A program made the translations under genes and the position numbers. Positions 1-9,056 of a stretch of 64,000 bases of DNA are shown here, one piece after another. Numbering within the stretch: the stretch's first letter is position 1; the number at the start of each line of letters is the position of its first letter. A model generated the notes under the pieces. That model searched no databases. It was not told the origin of the DNA and saw nothing but the letters and a program-made list of their open reading frames with translations. This stretch comes from Planococcus circulans (GTDB taxonomy: Bacteria > Bacillota > Bacilli > Bacillales_A > Planococcaceae): assembly GCF_020023385.1 (NCBI RefSeq), contig NZ_JAIQCL010000001.1, positions 496,001 to 560,000 on the forward strand. Reading direction: 5' to 3'.

Positions 1-1552
1 AGAAATGTGGAATCCGTGCCCACTCTAAACCGATTTCTTCATCGACCGCCACGTCCGGCCCAAAGTATTTTTGGTTCAATTCGTAATAGACTTCAGTTAA
101 GCGATCGGCTGTCAACGCTTCCCCGTCCTGATCCATTTTGTGCATCAGGTGTTCGAATTCAGCAAACATGGTCTGGCGGAATACCGTTCCGCGGAATCCA
201 TCAAGCCAATGATTCAACAAGTAAATGCGCTCCTGGTCGTCTTCTGTGGACTTCACCATGTATTCGTTCAGCAAGGCTTCATTGGTCGTCGAAGCGACTT
301 CCGCTACGAAAATCGAGTAATCTCCATAGACGTATGGCTGGTTTGCGCGTGAATAGTAACTATGGACACTGTGGCCGAATTCGTGCGCCAGCGTAAACAG
401 GTTGTCTACATTGTCCTGCCAGTTCATCAGGATATACGGATTGGTTCCGTACGCCCCCGAAGAGTAAGCTCCACTGCGTTTTCCTTTGTTCTCTTTCACG
501 TCCACCCAGCGATTGTCGATGCCCTCTTTGACGATGCCTACATATTCCTCTCCAAGTGCTCCAAGCCCTTTGAGCATGATGCCAGTGGCTTTTTCATATG
601 GAATCTCCATTTTCACTTCTTTGACTAGAGGGGTATGCAAATCCCACATGTGAACCTTGTCGATTCCCAGGACTTCTTTGCGCAGTGCTGCATAACGGTG
701 CAATAGGTGGAGGTTATTGTTGACGGTCTCCACCAGGTTATCGTACACTGCTTCCGGAATATGGTCATCAGCTAAAGCCGCCTGGCGGGCAGAATCAAAT
801 TTCCGGATACGCGCTTCGACGTTATCGCGTTTAATATTGCCTGATAAAGTAGAAGCAAACGTATTGCGGAATTTGCCGTAGGTTGCATAAACTGCTTTAA
901 ATGCATCTTCGCGTACGCGGCGATCTTTGCTTTCAAGGAACCGGATATAGTTGCCATGCGTAATCTGCACTTTTTCCCCTGATTCATCTTCTATTTCCGG
1001 AAATTCAAGATCTGCATTGTTCAGCATTCCGAATGTCTCTGAAGAGGCTCTGCTCACTTCTGACATTTGAGCAAGCAGCGATTCCTGCTCTGCAGGCAAA
1101 ACATGCGGACGCAGTGAATTCAATTCCTCGAGCGCCTGTTTGTATAAGCTCAAGCCTTTATGATCGGCTATCCAGTCATTCAGCACGGATTCCTCCAAAG
1201 CTAGAATTTCAGGCGTCAGAAATGACAAGCCAGCTGATACTTTCGCAAATAATGACTTAATCCGGCTGTCCATAGCCTGGTATTTTGAATTGGTGGTGTC
1301 CTGATCGTAACGCATATGCGAATACGTATATAGACGTCTCATGCGCTCCGTCAACTCATCTTTATACACCAGTACCTCATAAAGAGCTTCAGCACTTTCT
1401 TGCAATTTCCCTTGATACGATTCCGCTTTATCTCCTAAAGCAGCGACTTCAACGAACTCTTTTTCCCAAAGCTCATCGGTTTCAAATATATCTTCTAATC
1501 TCCAAGTCAATTCTGTTGGAACTTCTTCTCTCGTCAATACTTTGTTAACCAT
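1..1552 (-). CDS. pepF: Oligoendopeptidase F, C-terminus cut by window edge
   Basis: Cytoplasmic zinc metallopeptidase of family M3 that degrades short peptides. The visible part is 517 codons from an ATG with a strong GAGGAGG site upstream; family members have about 600 residues, so roughly 85 C-terminal residues lie outside the window. The M3 zinc motif HEFGH is seen at residues 390-394 (positions 371-385). The frame is open throughout the part I translated. It lies 45 bp downstream of coiA on the same strand with only a weak hairpin between, so readthrough from coiA is possible. The coiA-pepF order matches B. subtilis. Confidence 0.9.
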   Translation of the reverse strand, partial: MVNKVLTREEVPTELTWRLEDIFETDELWEKEFVEVAALGDKAESYQGKLQESAEALYEVLVYKDELTERMRRLYTYSHMRYDQDTTNSKYQAMDSRIKSLFAKVSAGLSFLTPEILALEESVLNDWIADHKGLSLYKQALEELNSLRPHVLPAEQESLLAQMSEVSRASSETFGMLNNADLEFPEIEDESGEKVQITHGNYIRFLESKDRRVREDAFKAVYATYGKFRNTFASTLSGNIKRDNVEARIRKFDSARQAALADDHIPEAVYDNLVETVNNNLHLLHRYAALRKEVLGIDKVHMWDLHTPLVKEVKMEIPYEKATGIMLKGLGALGEEYVGIVKEGIDNRWVDVKENKGKRSGAYSSGAYGTNPYILMNWQDNVDNLFTLAHEFGHSVHSYYSRANQPYVYGDYSIFVAEVASTTNEALLNEYMVKSTEDDQERIYLLNHWLDGFRGTVFRQTMFAEFEHLMHKMDQDGEALTADRLTEVYYELNQKYFGPDVAVDEEIGLEWARIPHF

Positions 1553-1597
1553 TTAGCTTCCTCCTCTGTCCCGTTCTTTCGGGAAACGAACTACACC

Positions 1598-2719
1598 TTA
1601 TTTTCTCAATTTTCTCAAGTTTTTGCAATAGATATCATAAGCGCTGTCCAAAAGCTTCGAATCGGTCGAATCCAGATTGTTGAACGACAAATATAGGCCC
1701 AGATACTCTGTCATGAGCGATGATGCCTGGCCTGTTACATCTGGATTCATTAGGGGCACTCTTCCGGAAGCGACCAGCGCTTCCATGGAGATGCCGTTCT
1801 CCCAAGCAGCGACAGTCTGCAATTGCCACACTACCGCTGGAGACTTCATACATTCAGCGCCCAACATCGGAATTCCAAACAAATCAGGCACATCCGCCAC
1901 ATCTATCCGCAGTTCATAGCACAAGCGGCAAAACTTGTTTTTGATCCGATTTTCTGTGTACAGCTGATTGCGGATATACTGGCGCTTTACATTCTGAAAA
2001 ATTCCCATTACGCTCCTGAATTCTTCTTTGGTCAAACGTTTTGGAATCGCGAATGGAAAAACCTGCCGGGCTGACTGAATCGATTTGGTTTTCCCCACCC
2101 AACGATTCGGGCTGATATAAAACAAATTCGAATGATAATAAAACCGGTTTCCGGGCGGATGGAACAAAAGGATAAAGGACATCGGACCGCTCTGTTGCCG
2201 CATCGCAATTTCAAAGGATTTTAAAGGCACAATCCCAATTTCTTCACGGCAAGGCTGTTTTAAGCCCTTTATCCAGATTGGCTGCATACCAAGCAGCCGA
2301 TAGCCTTCAGAACGCTGGTTAAGCTGTGTGGCTGGAATGGTGCTGCATTGAAACTCAATCGCATAGTGCCCGTCGACCAAAAGGTCTGCGCGTTGCCGGA
2401 TCGCTGATAGATGTTTCTCTAATTCAACATTGAGGTCTAATTGTTGGAAGAAATGATAAAGATGAAGTTTTCCGTGTAGATGTAAAGAGGATTCAGGTTC
2501 GCTGAAATGGTCGCAGTCTGTAAGACTTTTATGTGCGAAATGAGGGATGTTGATTTCTCCGATTTTCAAAAGCAGCGGAGCTTGGCAGGAAGGGCAGAAA
2601 AACTGCTCGCGCGAACGAATTTCCCGAAGTTCTTTTCGTGCATACCTTCCGGTTAAATAAAACAATTCCTGTTGCTTCGTTTTGGCCACTAATATATTGT
2701 TCACTCTCCTTTCTTCCAT
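1598..2719 (-). CDS. coiA: Competence protein CoiA-like
   Basis: CoiA is needed for processing and recombination of DNA taken up during natural transformation. The N-terminal region carries the typical LTG...R..L...R..FFCPSC segment, with a zinc-binding-like CPSC about residues 40-43, followed by HFAHKS and a nuclease-like GHYAIEFQCS about 130 residues in, as in the CoiA family. Start choice is uncertain: a longer frame to 2779 runs through the mecA terminator and is unlikely. The ATG at 2719 lacks a good ribosome site, while an AAGGAG at 2711-2706 could serve a GTG at 2689. Neighbours mecA and spx support a competence/stress locus. Confidence 0.8.
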   Translation of the reverse strand: MEERRVNNILVAKTKQQELFYLTGRYARKELREIRSREQFFCPSCQAPLLLKIGEINIPHFAHKSLTDCDHFSEPESSLHLHGKLHLYHFFQQLDLNVELEKHLSAIRQRADLLVDGHYAIEFQCSTIPATQLNQRSEGYRLLGMQPIWIKGLKQPCREEIGIVPLKSFEIAMRQQSGPMSFILLFHPPGNRFYYHSNLFYISPNRWVGKTKSIQSARQVFPFAIPKRLTKEEFRSVMGIFQNVKRQYIRNQLYTENRIKNKFCRLCYELRIDVADVPDLFGIPMLGAECMKSPAVVWQLQTVAAWENGISMEALVASGRVPLMNPDVTGQASSLMTEYLGLYLSFNNLDSTDSKLLDSAYDIYCKNLRKLRK

Positions 2720-2746
2720 TCTATGGAAGGAAAGAAGTTTTGGCAA

Positions 2747-2776
2747 TAAAAAAAAGACCTCCCGTAAAGGAGATCT
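2747..2776 (-). terminator. mecA terminator
   Basis: Hairpin GGAG-A-TCT pairing with AGA-C-CTCC around a short loop, followed on the minus strand by eight T residues. It begins at the mecA stop codon and argues against the longest coiA start. Confidence 0.75.
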
Positions 2777-3432
2777 CATCCAAAATAATGCAAGACATTT
2801 GAGAGCGCGTCTTCTTTGAAAATACGGTTGCCGTATTCTTCAAGACGGTGAACAGTGACAGGTGACATACGCAAATATTCAGTGATGATGCTGACATTGT
2901 TTTTGATGTCTTCTTCTGAATGAAGAATCTCATCAAAACTTGTGTAGAGGTAATACTTGTTCTCGAAATGGTAGACAGCTGATTCAATTGGCACGTACAT
3001 TAAGCGGCGCGCAATCGGCAACAGTTCCTCCACTTCCGAGAAGACAAATGTATATTCAAGTTTCTTAACGTCAGGTTCATCAAAGACCGGTTCGAATTCA
3101 TCAAACTCCGGCGTAACCGCATCTTCACTTGCAAACATTTTGCGGCGTTCTTCTATATCATCAGGCAAATCAAGCTTTTGCCCATCTTTAGTTAATTGAG
3201 CACGTGTTACGGTTACTTCAAGACCTTTATCCATCGCCTGGACTTGGATCCAAAGTGGACCTTCCATTACGAAATCGGCTTCTTCGTTGACTTCATCCAT
3301 CATTTCCCAAAAAAGCTCTTCGCTCTTATCTCTGTTAAACCAGATTTCGTCACGGCTAAACCCTCGCTCTTCAACGTCGAGATAGGAAATGTAAAATTTA
3401 ACTGTGTTGTCGTTGATACGTTCTATTTCCAT
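2776..3432 (-). CDS. mecA: Adaptor protein MecA
   Basis: MecA is the ClpC adaptor that delivers ComK and other substrates to ClpCP and so switches competence off. The 218-residue product starts with the typical MEIERINDNTVKFYISYLD N-terminal substrate-binding domain, then an acidic linker (about residues 85-125), then the C-terminal ClpC-binding domain containing RRLMYVPIESAVYHFENKYY. The start ATG is preceded by AAAGGAGAGG. It is monocistronic in appearance, with its own terminator downstream and the spx terminator upstream. Length and domains are complete. Confidence 0.95.
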   Translation of the reverse strand: MEIERINDNTVKFYISYLDVEERGFSRDEIWFNRDKSEELFWEMMDEVNEEADFVMEGPLWIQVQAMDKGLEVTVTRAQLTKDGQKLDLPDDIEERRKMFASEDAVTPEFDEFEPVFDEPDVKKLEYTFVFSEVEELLPIARRLMYVPIESAVYHFENKYYLYTSFDEILHSEEDIKNNVSIITEYLRMSPVTVHRLEEYGNRIFKEDALSNVLHYFG

Positions 3433-3611
3433 TTTACACCTCTCCTTTACGGTTTGGACTAAGAGAACATTCCTCAGAGCCGTGCTGTATTACTTTAAAC
3501 AAGTATAACTTCTTTCATAGATAAAGAAAAAGTTTATGCCTATCCCCTAAGACAAGTTACAAGTACATAGAGTTTAATTCACTTAACTGATTTATGCAAC
3601 TAATTTAAGAT

Positions 3612-3664
3612 AAAGAAAAGCTGCCCCAGGATCTCTTATGAAATACCATAAAGACCGGACAGCT
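3612..3664 (-). terminator. spx terminator
   Basis: Long hairpin on the minus strand: AGCTGTCC...GGGGCAGCT closing an inner stem CTTTATG/CATAAG, followed by TTTTCTTT. It lies 14 bp after the spx stop. Confidence 0.8.
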
Positions 3665-3677
3665 AGTGTACTTATTG

Positions 3678-4076
3678 TTAGTTGACCATTCGCTGAGCTT
3701 CAAGCAATTGATATGCTCTAACTTTACGTGGTAGGAAGCGGCGGATTTCATCTTCGTTGTAGCCCACCTGCAGGCGTTTTTCGTCCATAATAATCGGACG
3801 GCGCAGTAATCCTGGATGCTCCTGGATTAGCTCATATAAACGCTGAAGCGGTAAACTTTCAACATCTACATTCAATTTTTGGAATATTTTAGAACGGGTA
3901 GAGATGATTTCATCTGTGCCGTCTTCAGTCATACGTAAGATTTCTTTAATTTCGCTGATTGTCAATGGTTCAGAGAAAATATTGCGTTCTGTATATGGAA
4001 TTTCGTGTTCCTCAAGCCAAGCTTTTGCTTTTCTGCAAGATGTGCAGCTTGGAGAAGTAAATAATGTAACCATCAT
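3678..4076 (-). CDS. spx: Transcriptional regulator Spx
   Basis: Spx is an ArsC-fold protein that binds the RNA polymerase alpha C-terminal domain and reprograms transcription under disulfide stress. The redox switch CTSC is seen at residues 11-14, after the family hallmark [15 protein letters not shown]. The product also has the conserved [21 protein letters not shown] segment in two parts around residues 93-113. Two adjacent ATGs exist; the first (4076) has the better spacing from AAGGA, while the second would give the usual 131-residue form. A PerR-type box lies about 55 bp upstream. MecA, another Clp-pathway adaptor, is the next gene. Confidence 0.95.
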   Translation of the reverse strand: MMVTLFTSPSCTSCRKAKAWLEEHEIPYTERNIFSEPLTISEIKEILRMTEDGTDEIISTRSKIFQKLNVDVESLPLQRLYELIQEHPGLLRRPIIMDEKRLQVGYNEDEIRRFLPRKVRAYQLLEAQRMVN

Positions 4077-4498
4077 AGTGGAGCACTTCCTTTCGGATTC
4101 ATGAAAACTTCGTGTAGTACTTTTCTCAAATTAGAATCATTATAGTTTAGAGGCTCTACATTCATTATACAATGTATGGGATCAATTTAATAGTGTATCT
4201 CAATAAAAAATTTAGAAAACGAGCTTTTTGTCACATATTAGCTATATATTCTTTATACTTTTATAGCTATACATTCTAAATTTACCCCTTTATCATCTGT
4301 CGTAAACTTCCAAACTAAAATTAATTATTCTCAGTTACTTCTTCTTTTTGAAAATAGTTAGTACACTTATATACTACGTTTCAGAATCAAAATAGTTTCA
4401 TTAAGAACAACAATATAAACAGATGAATTATTTTCAATGGCTACATCGATTTCCGGATATCCCCAAGCCTTCTCTAAAGCGCATTCTTTGAGAAGCAA
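4077..4498. other. A+T-rich spx upstream region
   Basis: No gene is seen here. The 420 bp hold the spx promoter zone on the minus strand, with two TATAAT hexamers (around 4140-4146 and 4166-4173) and the PerR-type box. I see no clear terminator for the DUF4015 gene that ends in this direction. Confidence 0.6.
4131..4145. promoter_or_regulatory. Candidate PerR box upstream of spx
   Basis: TTAGAATCATTATAG matches the PerR consensus TTATAATNATTATAA at 12 of 14 defined positions. A TATAAT on the minus strand overlaps it. In B. subtilis the spx P3 promoter is repressed by PerR and YodB, so position and function agree. The assignment to PerR rather than Fur or Zur is by context. Confidence 0.55.
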
Positions 4499-5707
4499 TC
4501 AAGGTGTATAGTCTACGCCCTCTGTATAAGAATTGCCGGCGTTCCATAGAAGAAACTCCTCTATCCCCTGGTCATTCAAAGCTTTGATCTGTGCTTCCAC
4601 TTCTGCTTTTCCATACCGCTTGTAATTGCCTGCCCCCAGGTAACTGGCTGTGAAATCCTGGAGCCACGGCCGTGAAACTGGCGGATTGTCTAAAGCGGCC
4701 AAGACCTGATTTTCCACCTTCGCATACTCAGCTACCAGATTATAGGGTTCCAAATCCGGTTTGGCAATTCCAAAATAAGAAGTCCAGTGGCTTGGATAGA
4801 TCATGGATGAAATAACATCTACATTTTCAGAGATCTTGGAAAAGTTCTGGCCAATGCCCGGTGCTTCCGGCAAAGTGGCAGCATAGCCGAAAATGTCGAC
4901 AGAGACTTCCACTCCATAGGGCTCTAATTGTTCTCTAGCATATGCCACAAAATCAGTCACCGCTTCCACTCTTCTCTGCACAGGATCAGCATCTGATTCT
5001 GCATAGTCGCCAAGCGAGTAGCTTAAATCATCCGCACGGTGTTCGAACCCTTCTGGGAAGCGGACGTAGTCAAATTGGATTTCCTTGAACCCTAGCTTCG
5101 CTGCTTCGATGGCAACTTGAACATTATGATCCCATACCTCTTGCAAAAATGGATTGACAAATGCATCTCCACCATTGTTTTTCCATACCTGGTCTCCGTC
5201 CATAAACGTCAACTCCGGATTTTGTTCCGCCAATACAGTATCTTTAAAAACCACCACACGGGCGATTGGATAGATCTCTTCTTCTTCTAATTTTTCCAAC
5301 ATTGCTCTTGGATCCTTTATGAAAGGTTGGCCTATATTAAGCTCTGCCAAGGCCGATCCTTCTTCAGGTATGTATGTCAGGTGGCCAACATCTTCTTTTA
5401 TATCGATGACCATCGCATTCAGTTCTGTTTGATCAATAAGGTTGATCAACGAATCGAACCGTTCTCCTCCGGCAGAATGCGCTGTCACAAAAATCCCCCG
5501 AACAGCATCCGGATAGTTGAAGTCCAGACCAGAGTCGAATTTATATAGTTGCGAAGACGCCAGCACTTTCGAGTCAAGTTCAACTGTATGATAAGTCCGC
5601 GGTGTAAAATCCGGTGCCTTGTCCCCTTCGGCTGCATAACCATTTTCAGCACTCATCAAACTAAAGCTCACTGCACAAATCGCTGCCAATTTCCACGATT
5701 TCACCAT
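4499..5707 (-). CDS. Secreted putative glycoside hydrolase (DUF4015)
   Basis: The 402-residue product has an N-terminal signal peptide (hydrophobic residues about 6-25 ending at GYAA). It then has a DUF4015 putative glycoside-hydrolase TIM barrel: GIFVTAHSAGG, NAMVIDIKEDVG, PIARVVVFKD, FKEIQFDYVRFPEG, VSVDIFGYA and VISSMIYPSHW in the family order. The acidic residues in FDYVRFPEG are candidate catalytic groups, by family inference only. The substrate is unknown, probably a surface polysaccharide. The start ATG follows AAGGGGTGC. A short membrane-protein frame (5661-5849) overlaps its 5' end and may be coupled to it. Confidence 0.8.
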   Translation of the reverse strand: MVKSWKLAAICAVSFSLMSAENGYAAEGDKAPDFTPRTYHTVELDSKVLASSQLYKFDSGLDFNYPDAVRGIFVTAHSAGGERFDSLINLIDQTELNAMVIDIKEDVGHLTYIPEEGSALAELNIGQPFIKDPRAMLEKLEEEEIYPIARVVVFKDTVLAEQNPELTFMDGDQVWKNNGGDAFVNPFLQEVWDHNVQVAIEAAKLGFKEIQFDYVRFPEGFEHRADDLSYSLGDYAESDADPVQRRVEAVTDFVAYAREQLEPYGVEVSVDIFGYAATLPEAPGIGQNFSKISENVDVISSMIYPSHWTSYFGIAKPDLEPYNLVAEYAKVENQVLAALDNPPVSRPWLQDFTASYLGAGNYKRYGKAEVEAQIKALNDQGIEEFLLWNAGNSYTEGVDYTP

Positions 5708-5849
5708 TCCACTGCACCCCTTTATCCTGCTTTAACAGCCAAACTACTCCTCCGACTAGAAGAAGGATTACTGACCGTAAAAGCCCGATTTGATTGTTAA
5801 CCCTCAAAGTGGTTCGAGAAGCTCCTTGACGGTGATTTTCATCATTCAT
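5661..5849 (-). CDS. Possible small membrane protein overlapping the DUF4015 gene
   Basis: A 62-codon frame with a GGAAG site 4 bp before its ATG. It has a polar N-terminus of about 20 residues, then one hydrophobic span (IGLLRSVILLLVGGVVWLL), then a short polar tail that overlaps the next start by 47 bp. I do not recognise a family. It could be a real small protein, a leader for translational coupling, or chance. Confidence 0.4.
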   Translation of the reverse strand: MNDENHRQGASRTTLRVNNQIGLLRSVILLLVGGVVWLLKQDKGVQWNGEIVEIGSDLCSEL

Positions 5850-5980
5850 TGTTCTTCCATTCTATCATTTATCTGACTAATTGAAATAAGAAAATCATAA
5901 GGGTGCGAAATAGTTTTGACTGTCATTCAACAAGCGAGGATAAATAGAATTCGACTTGCGACCGAGACCTTATTCAAGCT

Positions 5981-6016
5981 AAAAAAAGAACGATGCCCGT
6001 AAGGACATCGTTCTTT
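5981..6016 (-). terminator. opp operon terminator
   Basis: Stem AAAGAACGATG pairing with CATCGTTCTTT around a 10-base loop, with T residues following on the minus strand, immediately after the oppF stop. Confidence 0.85.
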
Positions 6017-6018
6017 TA

Positions 6019-6957
6019 TCATTTGGTCAAAGATGACGCTTTAATGGATTCGAATTCACGTTCTGAGCATTGTACGAAATGCCCTGGACTGATTTCTCTC
6101 ATCCGAACATCATCAGCTTTATTATAATCATGAACGGCAGGGTCGTAAGATTTACGGACCCGGTTACGCTCATAGTTCGGATCCGGCAGCGGAATTGCCG
6201 ACAATAAGGATTGCGTATAAGGATGCAATGGGTTATTGTACAATTCTTCAGCAGGAGCCAATTCCACTAACTTTCCGAAATACATAACACCAATGCGGTC
6301 TGAGATGTATTTAACCATCGACAGGTCATGGGCGATGAACAAGAAAGTCAATCCTTTTTCCTCTTGCAGTTCTTTCAGTAAATTGACGACCTGCGCCTGG
6401 ATGGAAACGTCCAATGCAGAGATCGGCTCATCAGCGATGATGAAATCCGGATCTACAGCCAAAGCACGGGCGATTCCAAGACGCTGGCGCTGACCACCTG
6501 AGAACTCATGCGGATAGCGGTTGGCGTGCTCTTTGTTCAAGCCGACTGTCTCCAGCAGATCATAAACCATCTTTTTGCGTTCTGTCTGGTTTTTTGCCAA
6601 GCCATGGATATCGATGCCTTCAGCAATAATATCCATTACTTTCATGCGCTGGTTCAATGAAGCATATGGATCCTGGAAAATCATCTGCATTTTGCGGTTG
6701 AATTTCTTCAAATCCTGCTTGGACTTTTTGCCGTGGACATTTTCACCTTCATAGTAAACATCACCATCAGTTGCATCGTATAAACGGATGATGGAGCGGC
6801 CGGTTGTGGATTTACCACAGCCGGACTCGCCAACCAATCCGAGAGTTTCACCTTTGTAGATGTCAAAGCTGATATCATCCACCGCGCGGACTTCGTTTGC
6901 TTTACCGATATTGAAATACTGTTTAAGGTTTTTGATTTCCAGTAATTTTTCAGCCAT
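6019..6957 (-). CDS. oppF: Oligopeptide ABC transporter ATPase OppF
   Basis: Second ATPase of the oligopeptide importer, cytoplasmic face of the membrane. Walker [10 protein letters not shown] is at residues 43-51, the signature FSGGQRQR about residue 157, and Walker B FIIADEP about residue 179. The C-terminal oligopeptide-transporter extension ([16 protein letters not shown], then SPGHFVQC) is also present. It is the last gene of oppABCDF. Its ATG overlaps the oppD stop as TAATG, typical of translational coupling. Confidence 0.95.
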   Translation of the reverse strand: MAEKLLEIKNLKQYFNIGKANEVRAVDDISFDIYKGETLGLVGESGCGKSTTGRSIIRLYDATDGDVYYEGENVHGKKSKQDLKKFNRKMQMIFQDPYASLNQRMKVMDIIAEGIDIHGLAKNQTERKKMVYDLLETVGLNKEHANRYPHEFSGGQRQRLGIARALAVDPDFIIADEPISALDVSIQAQVVNLLKELQEEKGLTFLFIAHDLSMVKYISDRIGVMYFGKLVELAPAEELYNNPLHPYTQSLLSAIPLPDPNYERNRVRKSYDPAVHDYNKADDVRMREISPGHFVQCSEREFESIKASSLTK

Positions 6958-8012
6958 TACACCGCGCCCCCTTCATAATATCTGCTTCCCGGGAATTTCT
7001 TCATTCGTTCAATGACAGTTACAGGCGGTTCCACCTGTGGCGCATCCGGATGCAGTAACCATGTAGCAGCCGAATGAGTATCACTGACTTTAAAGAATGG
7101 AGGATTTTGCTCCATATCAATGCTTAGTGCATATTCACTTCGAAGCGCAAAAGCATCCCCCTTCGGCGGGTCCAATAAATCAGGAGGAGTTCCAGGAATC
7201 GCATACAATTTCGCATCTTCCGTATCCAATGACGGCATCGAACTCAACAAGCCCCACGTATAAGGATGCTGTGGGTTGTAGAAGATTTCATCAACCGTGC
7301 CGATTTCAACGATTTTCCCACCGTACATCACCGCTACACGATCTGCTACGTTTGCAACGACACCTAGATCATGTGTGATGAAGATAATGGATGTATCAAT
7401 TTTCTTCTGTAAGTCTTTCATCAATTCCAGAATTTGTGCTTGAATGGTAACATCAAGTGCAGTCGTCGGCTCATCTGCAATCAAGATTTTCGGATTGCAG
7501 GCAAGTGAGATAGCAATAACGATACGCTGGCGCTGACCGCCTGAGAATTGGTGTGGATATTGTTTCATACGCAATTCCGGTTTCGGCATACCGACCAGCC
7601 GCAGCAAATCGATCGCTACTTTTTTCGCTTCATTTTTGCTGATTTTCTGGTGCTTTAACAAAGGTTCTGTTAATTGACGGCCAATCGGCATTGTTGGATT
7701 CAAGGAAGTCATCGGATCTTGGAAAATCATCGAGATTTCTTTTCCACGGATTTTCTGCATTTCCTTGTCGCTCAACTTCGTCAGATCACGGCCGCCAAAA
7801 AGGATTTCGCCGTTTTTGAATTCAGCTGAACTTTCAGGCAACAAACGCATGATGGATTTTGTCGTAACAGATTTGCCTGAACCCGACTCTCCAACGATCG
7901 CTAAAGTTTCGCCTTTATATAGATCAAAGTTAACCCCTCGTATCGCTTTAACTTCCCCGGCTTGGGTGTTAAAAGAAAGCTCAAGGTCTTTTACTTGTAA
8001 GATTTTCTCCAT
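6957..8012 (-). CDS. oppD: Oligopeptide ABC transporter ATPase OppD
   Basis: First ATPase of the oligopeptide importer. Walker A GESGSGKS lies near residue 42, with signature FSGGQRQR and Walker B ILIADEP. The C-terminal OppD extension contains NPQHPYTWGLLSSMPSLD and a long tail after residue 290. I chose the ATG at 8012, which lies 10 bp from AAGGAGG; a TTG at 8018 is possible. Next to oppC with a 15-bp gap and coupled to oppF. Confidence 0.95.
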   Translation of the reverse strand: MEKILQVKDLELSFNTQAGEVKAIRGVNFDLYKGETLAIVGESGSGKSVTTKSIMRLLPESSAEFKNGEILFGGRDLTKLSDKEMQKIRGKEISMIFQDPMTSLNPTMPIGRQLTEPLLKHQKISKNEAKKVAIDLLRLVGMPKPELRMKQYPHQFSGGQRQRIVIAISLACNPKILIADEPTTALDVTIQAQILELMKDLQKKIDTSIIFITHDLGVVANVADRVAVMYGGKIVEIGTVDEIFYNPQHPYTWGLLSSMPSLDTEDAKLYAIPGTPPDLLDPPKGDAFALRSEYALSIDMEQNPPFFKVSDTHSAATWLLHPDAPQVEPPVTVIERMKKFPGSRYYEGGAV

Positions 8013-8027
8013 TATCAACGTTCCTCC

Positions 8028-9056
8028 TTAATCTTTCATCTTCGGATCGAGGGCATCACGAAGTCCATCACCGATCAAGTTGAATGCAATCATGATTAAA
8101 CTTAAAAGAATCGCCGGGAATGCTAAAATATGTGGTGAAAATTGAATCAACGCATAACCATCGTTAATCAATGTTCCAAGCGAAGCATCCGGCGCCTGAA
8201 GCCCCAGTCCGATAAAGCTTAAGAAAGCTTCAAAGAAAATTGCACTCGGAATAGTGAACATCGTATTGATGATGATTACACCTAAAACGTTCGGCATTAA
8301 ATGTTTCCAAATGATGCGGCTGTCACTGGCACCTAATGTGCGGGCAGCCAACACAAACTCCTGGCTCTTATATTTAAGGACCTGACCACGGACGACCCGG
8401 GACATTCCCGTCCATCCGGTGATGGTCAAAGCGATAATGATGGCGAGTATCCCCGGATCCATGATAAGGATAAATAGGATAACCACAACCAGGTTAGGAA
8501 TACCTGTCAAAATTTCAACGATCCGCTGCATAAAGTCATCGACGCGGCCGCCAAAATAGCCGGAGATTCCTCCATAGATAACGCCGATCAGCATATCAAT
8601 TGCGGCTGCCACAAAGGCGATGAACAAGGACACTTGAGTTCCTTTCCAGACACGCGAGAACATGTCACGGCCAAGGCCGTCTGTTCCGAACCAATAATTG
8701 ACTTCAACATTCTTCATTTCATATAAGTCGACTTCCTGTCCGCCTAAAGTTCCGACACCATCAAGAATCCCGAGATTTTCGATGACCGGAATTTTCGGCG
8801 GCAGGTTCGCATGAGTGATTGTTTGTGCATTCGGCTCATAAGGACTGATGATAGGCCCTAAAAATGCCATGATAACGATTAAGCCAAATAAGATCAGGCT
8901 GAACAAAGCACCTTTGTTTTTGCGGATACGGTACCACGCATCCTGCCAGAAGCTGACGCTCGGCTTGGTGATGCGTTCCGCCTGATGGGCATCCAATGTG
9001 ATGCGCTCAAACGAGCCTTTCGGCAGTTCGGGAATTTTATCGATTTTTTGAGTCAT
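8028..9056 (-). CDS. oppC: Oligopeptide ABC transporter permease OppC
   Basis: Inner-membrane permease subunit with six predicted membrane spans. The OppC_N segment lies at about residues 35-75 (WYRIRKNKGALFSLILFG). The ABC-permease EAA loop contains AARTLGASDSRIIWKHLMPN near residue 240, and the family C-terminus GDGLRDALDPK is present. An extended periplasmic-side loop at residues 80-130 separates the first two spans. Its ATG overlaps the oppB stop (TAATG). Confidence 0.95.
   Translation of the reverse strand: MTQKIDKIPELPKGSFERITLDAHQAERITKPSVSFWQDAWYRIRKNKGALFSLILFGLIVIMAFLGPIISPYEPNAQTITHANLPPKIPVIENLGILDGVGTLGGQEVDLYEMKNVEVNYWFGTDGLGRDMFSRVWKGTQVSLFIAFVAAAIDMLIGVIYGGISGYFGGRVDDFMQRIVEILTGIPNLVVVILFILIMDPGILAIIIALTITGWTGMSRVVRGQVLKYKSQEFVLAARTLGASDSRIIWKHLMPNVLGVIIINTMFTIPSAIFFEAFLSFIGLGLQAPDASLGTLINDGYALIQFSPHILAFPAILLSLIMIAFNLIGDGLRDALDPKMKD

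Noticed and set aside
2720-2779. Longer N-terminus of coiA, running to 2779
   Set aside because: It crosses the mecA terminator and has no ribosome binding site.
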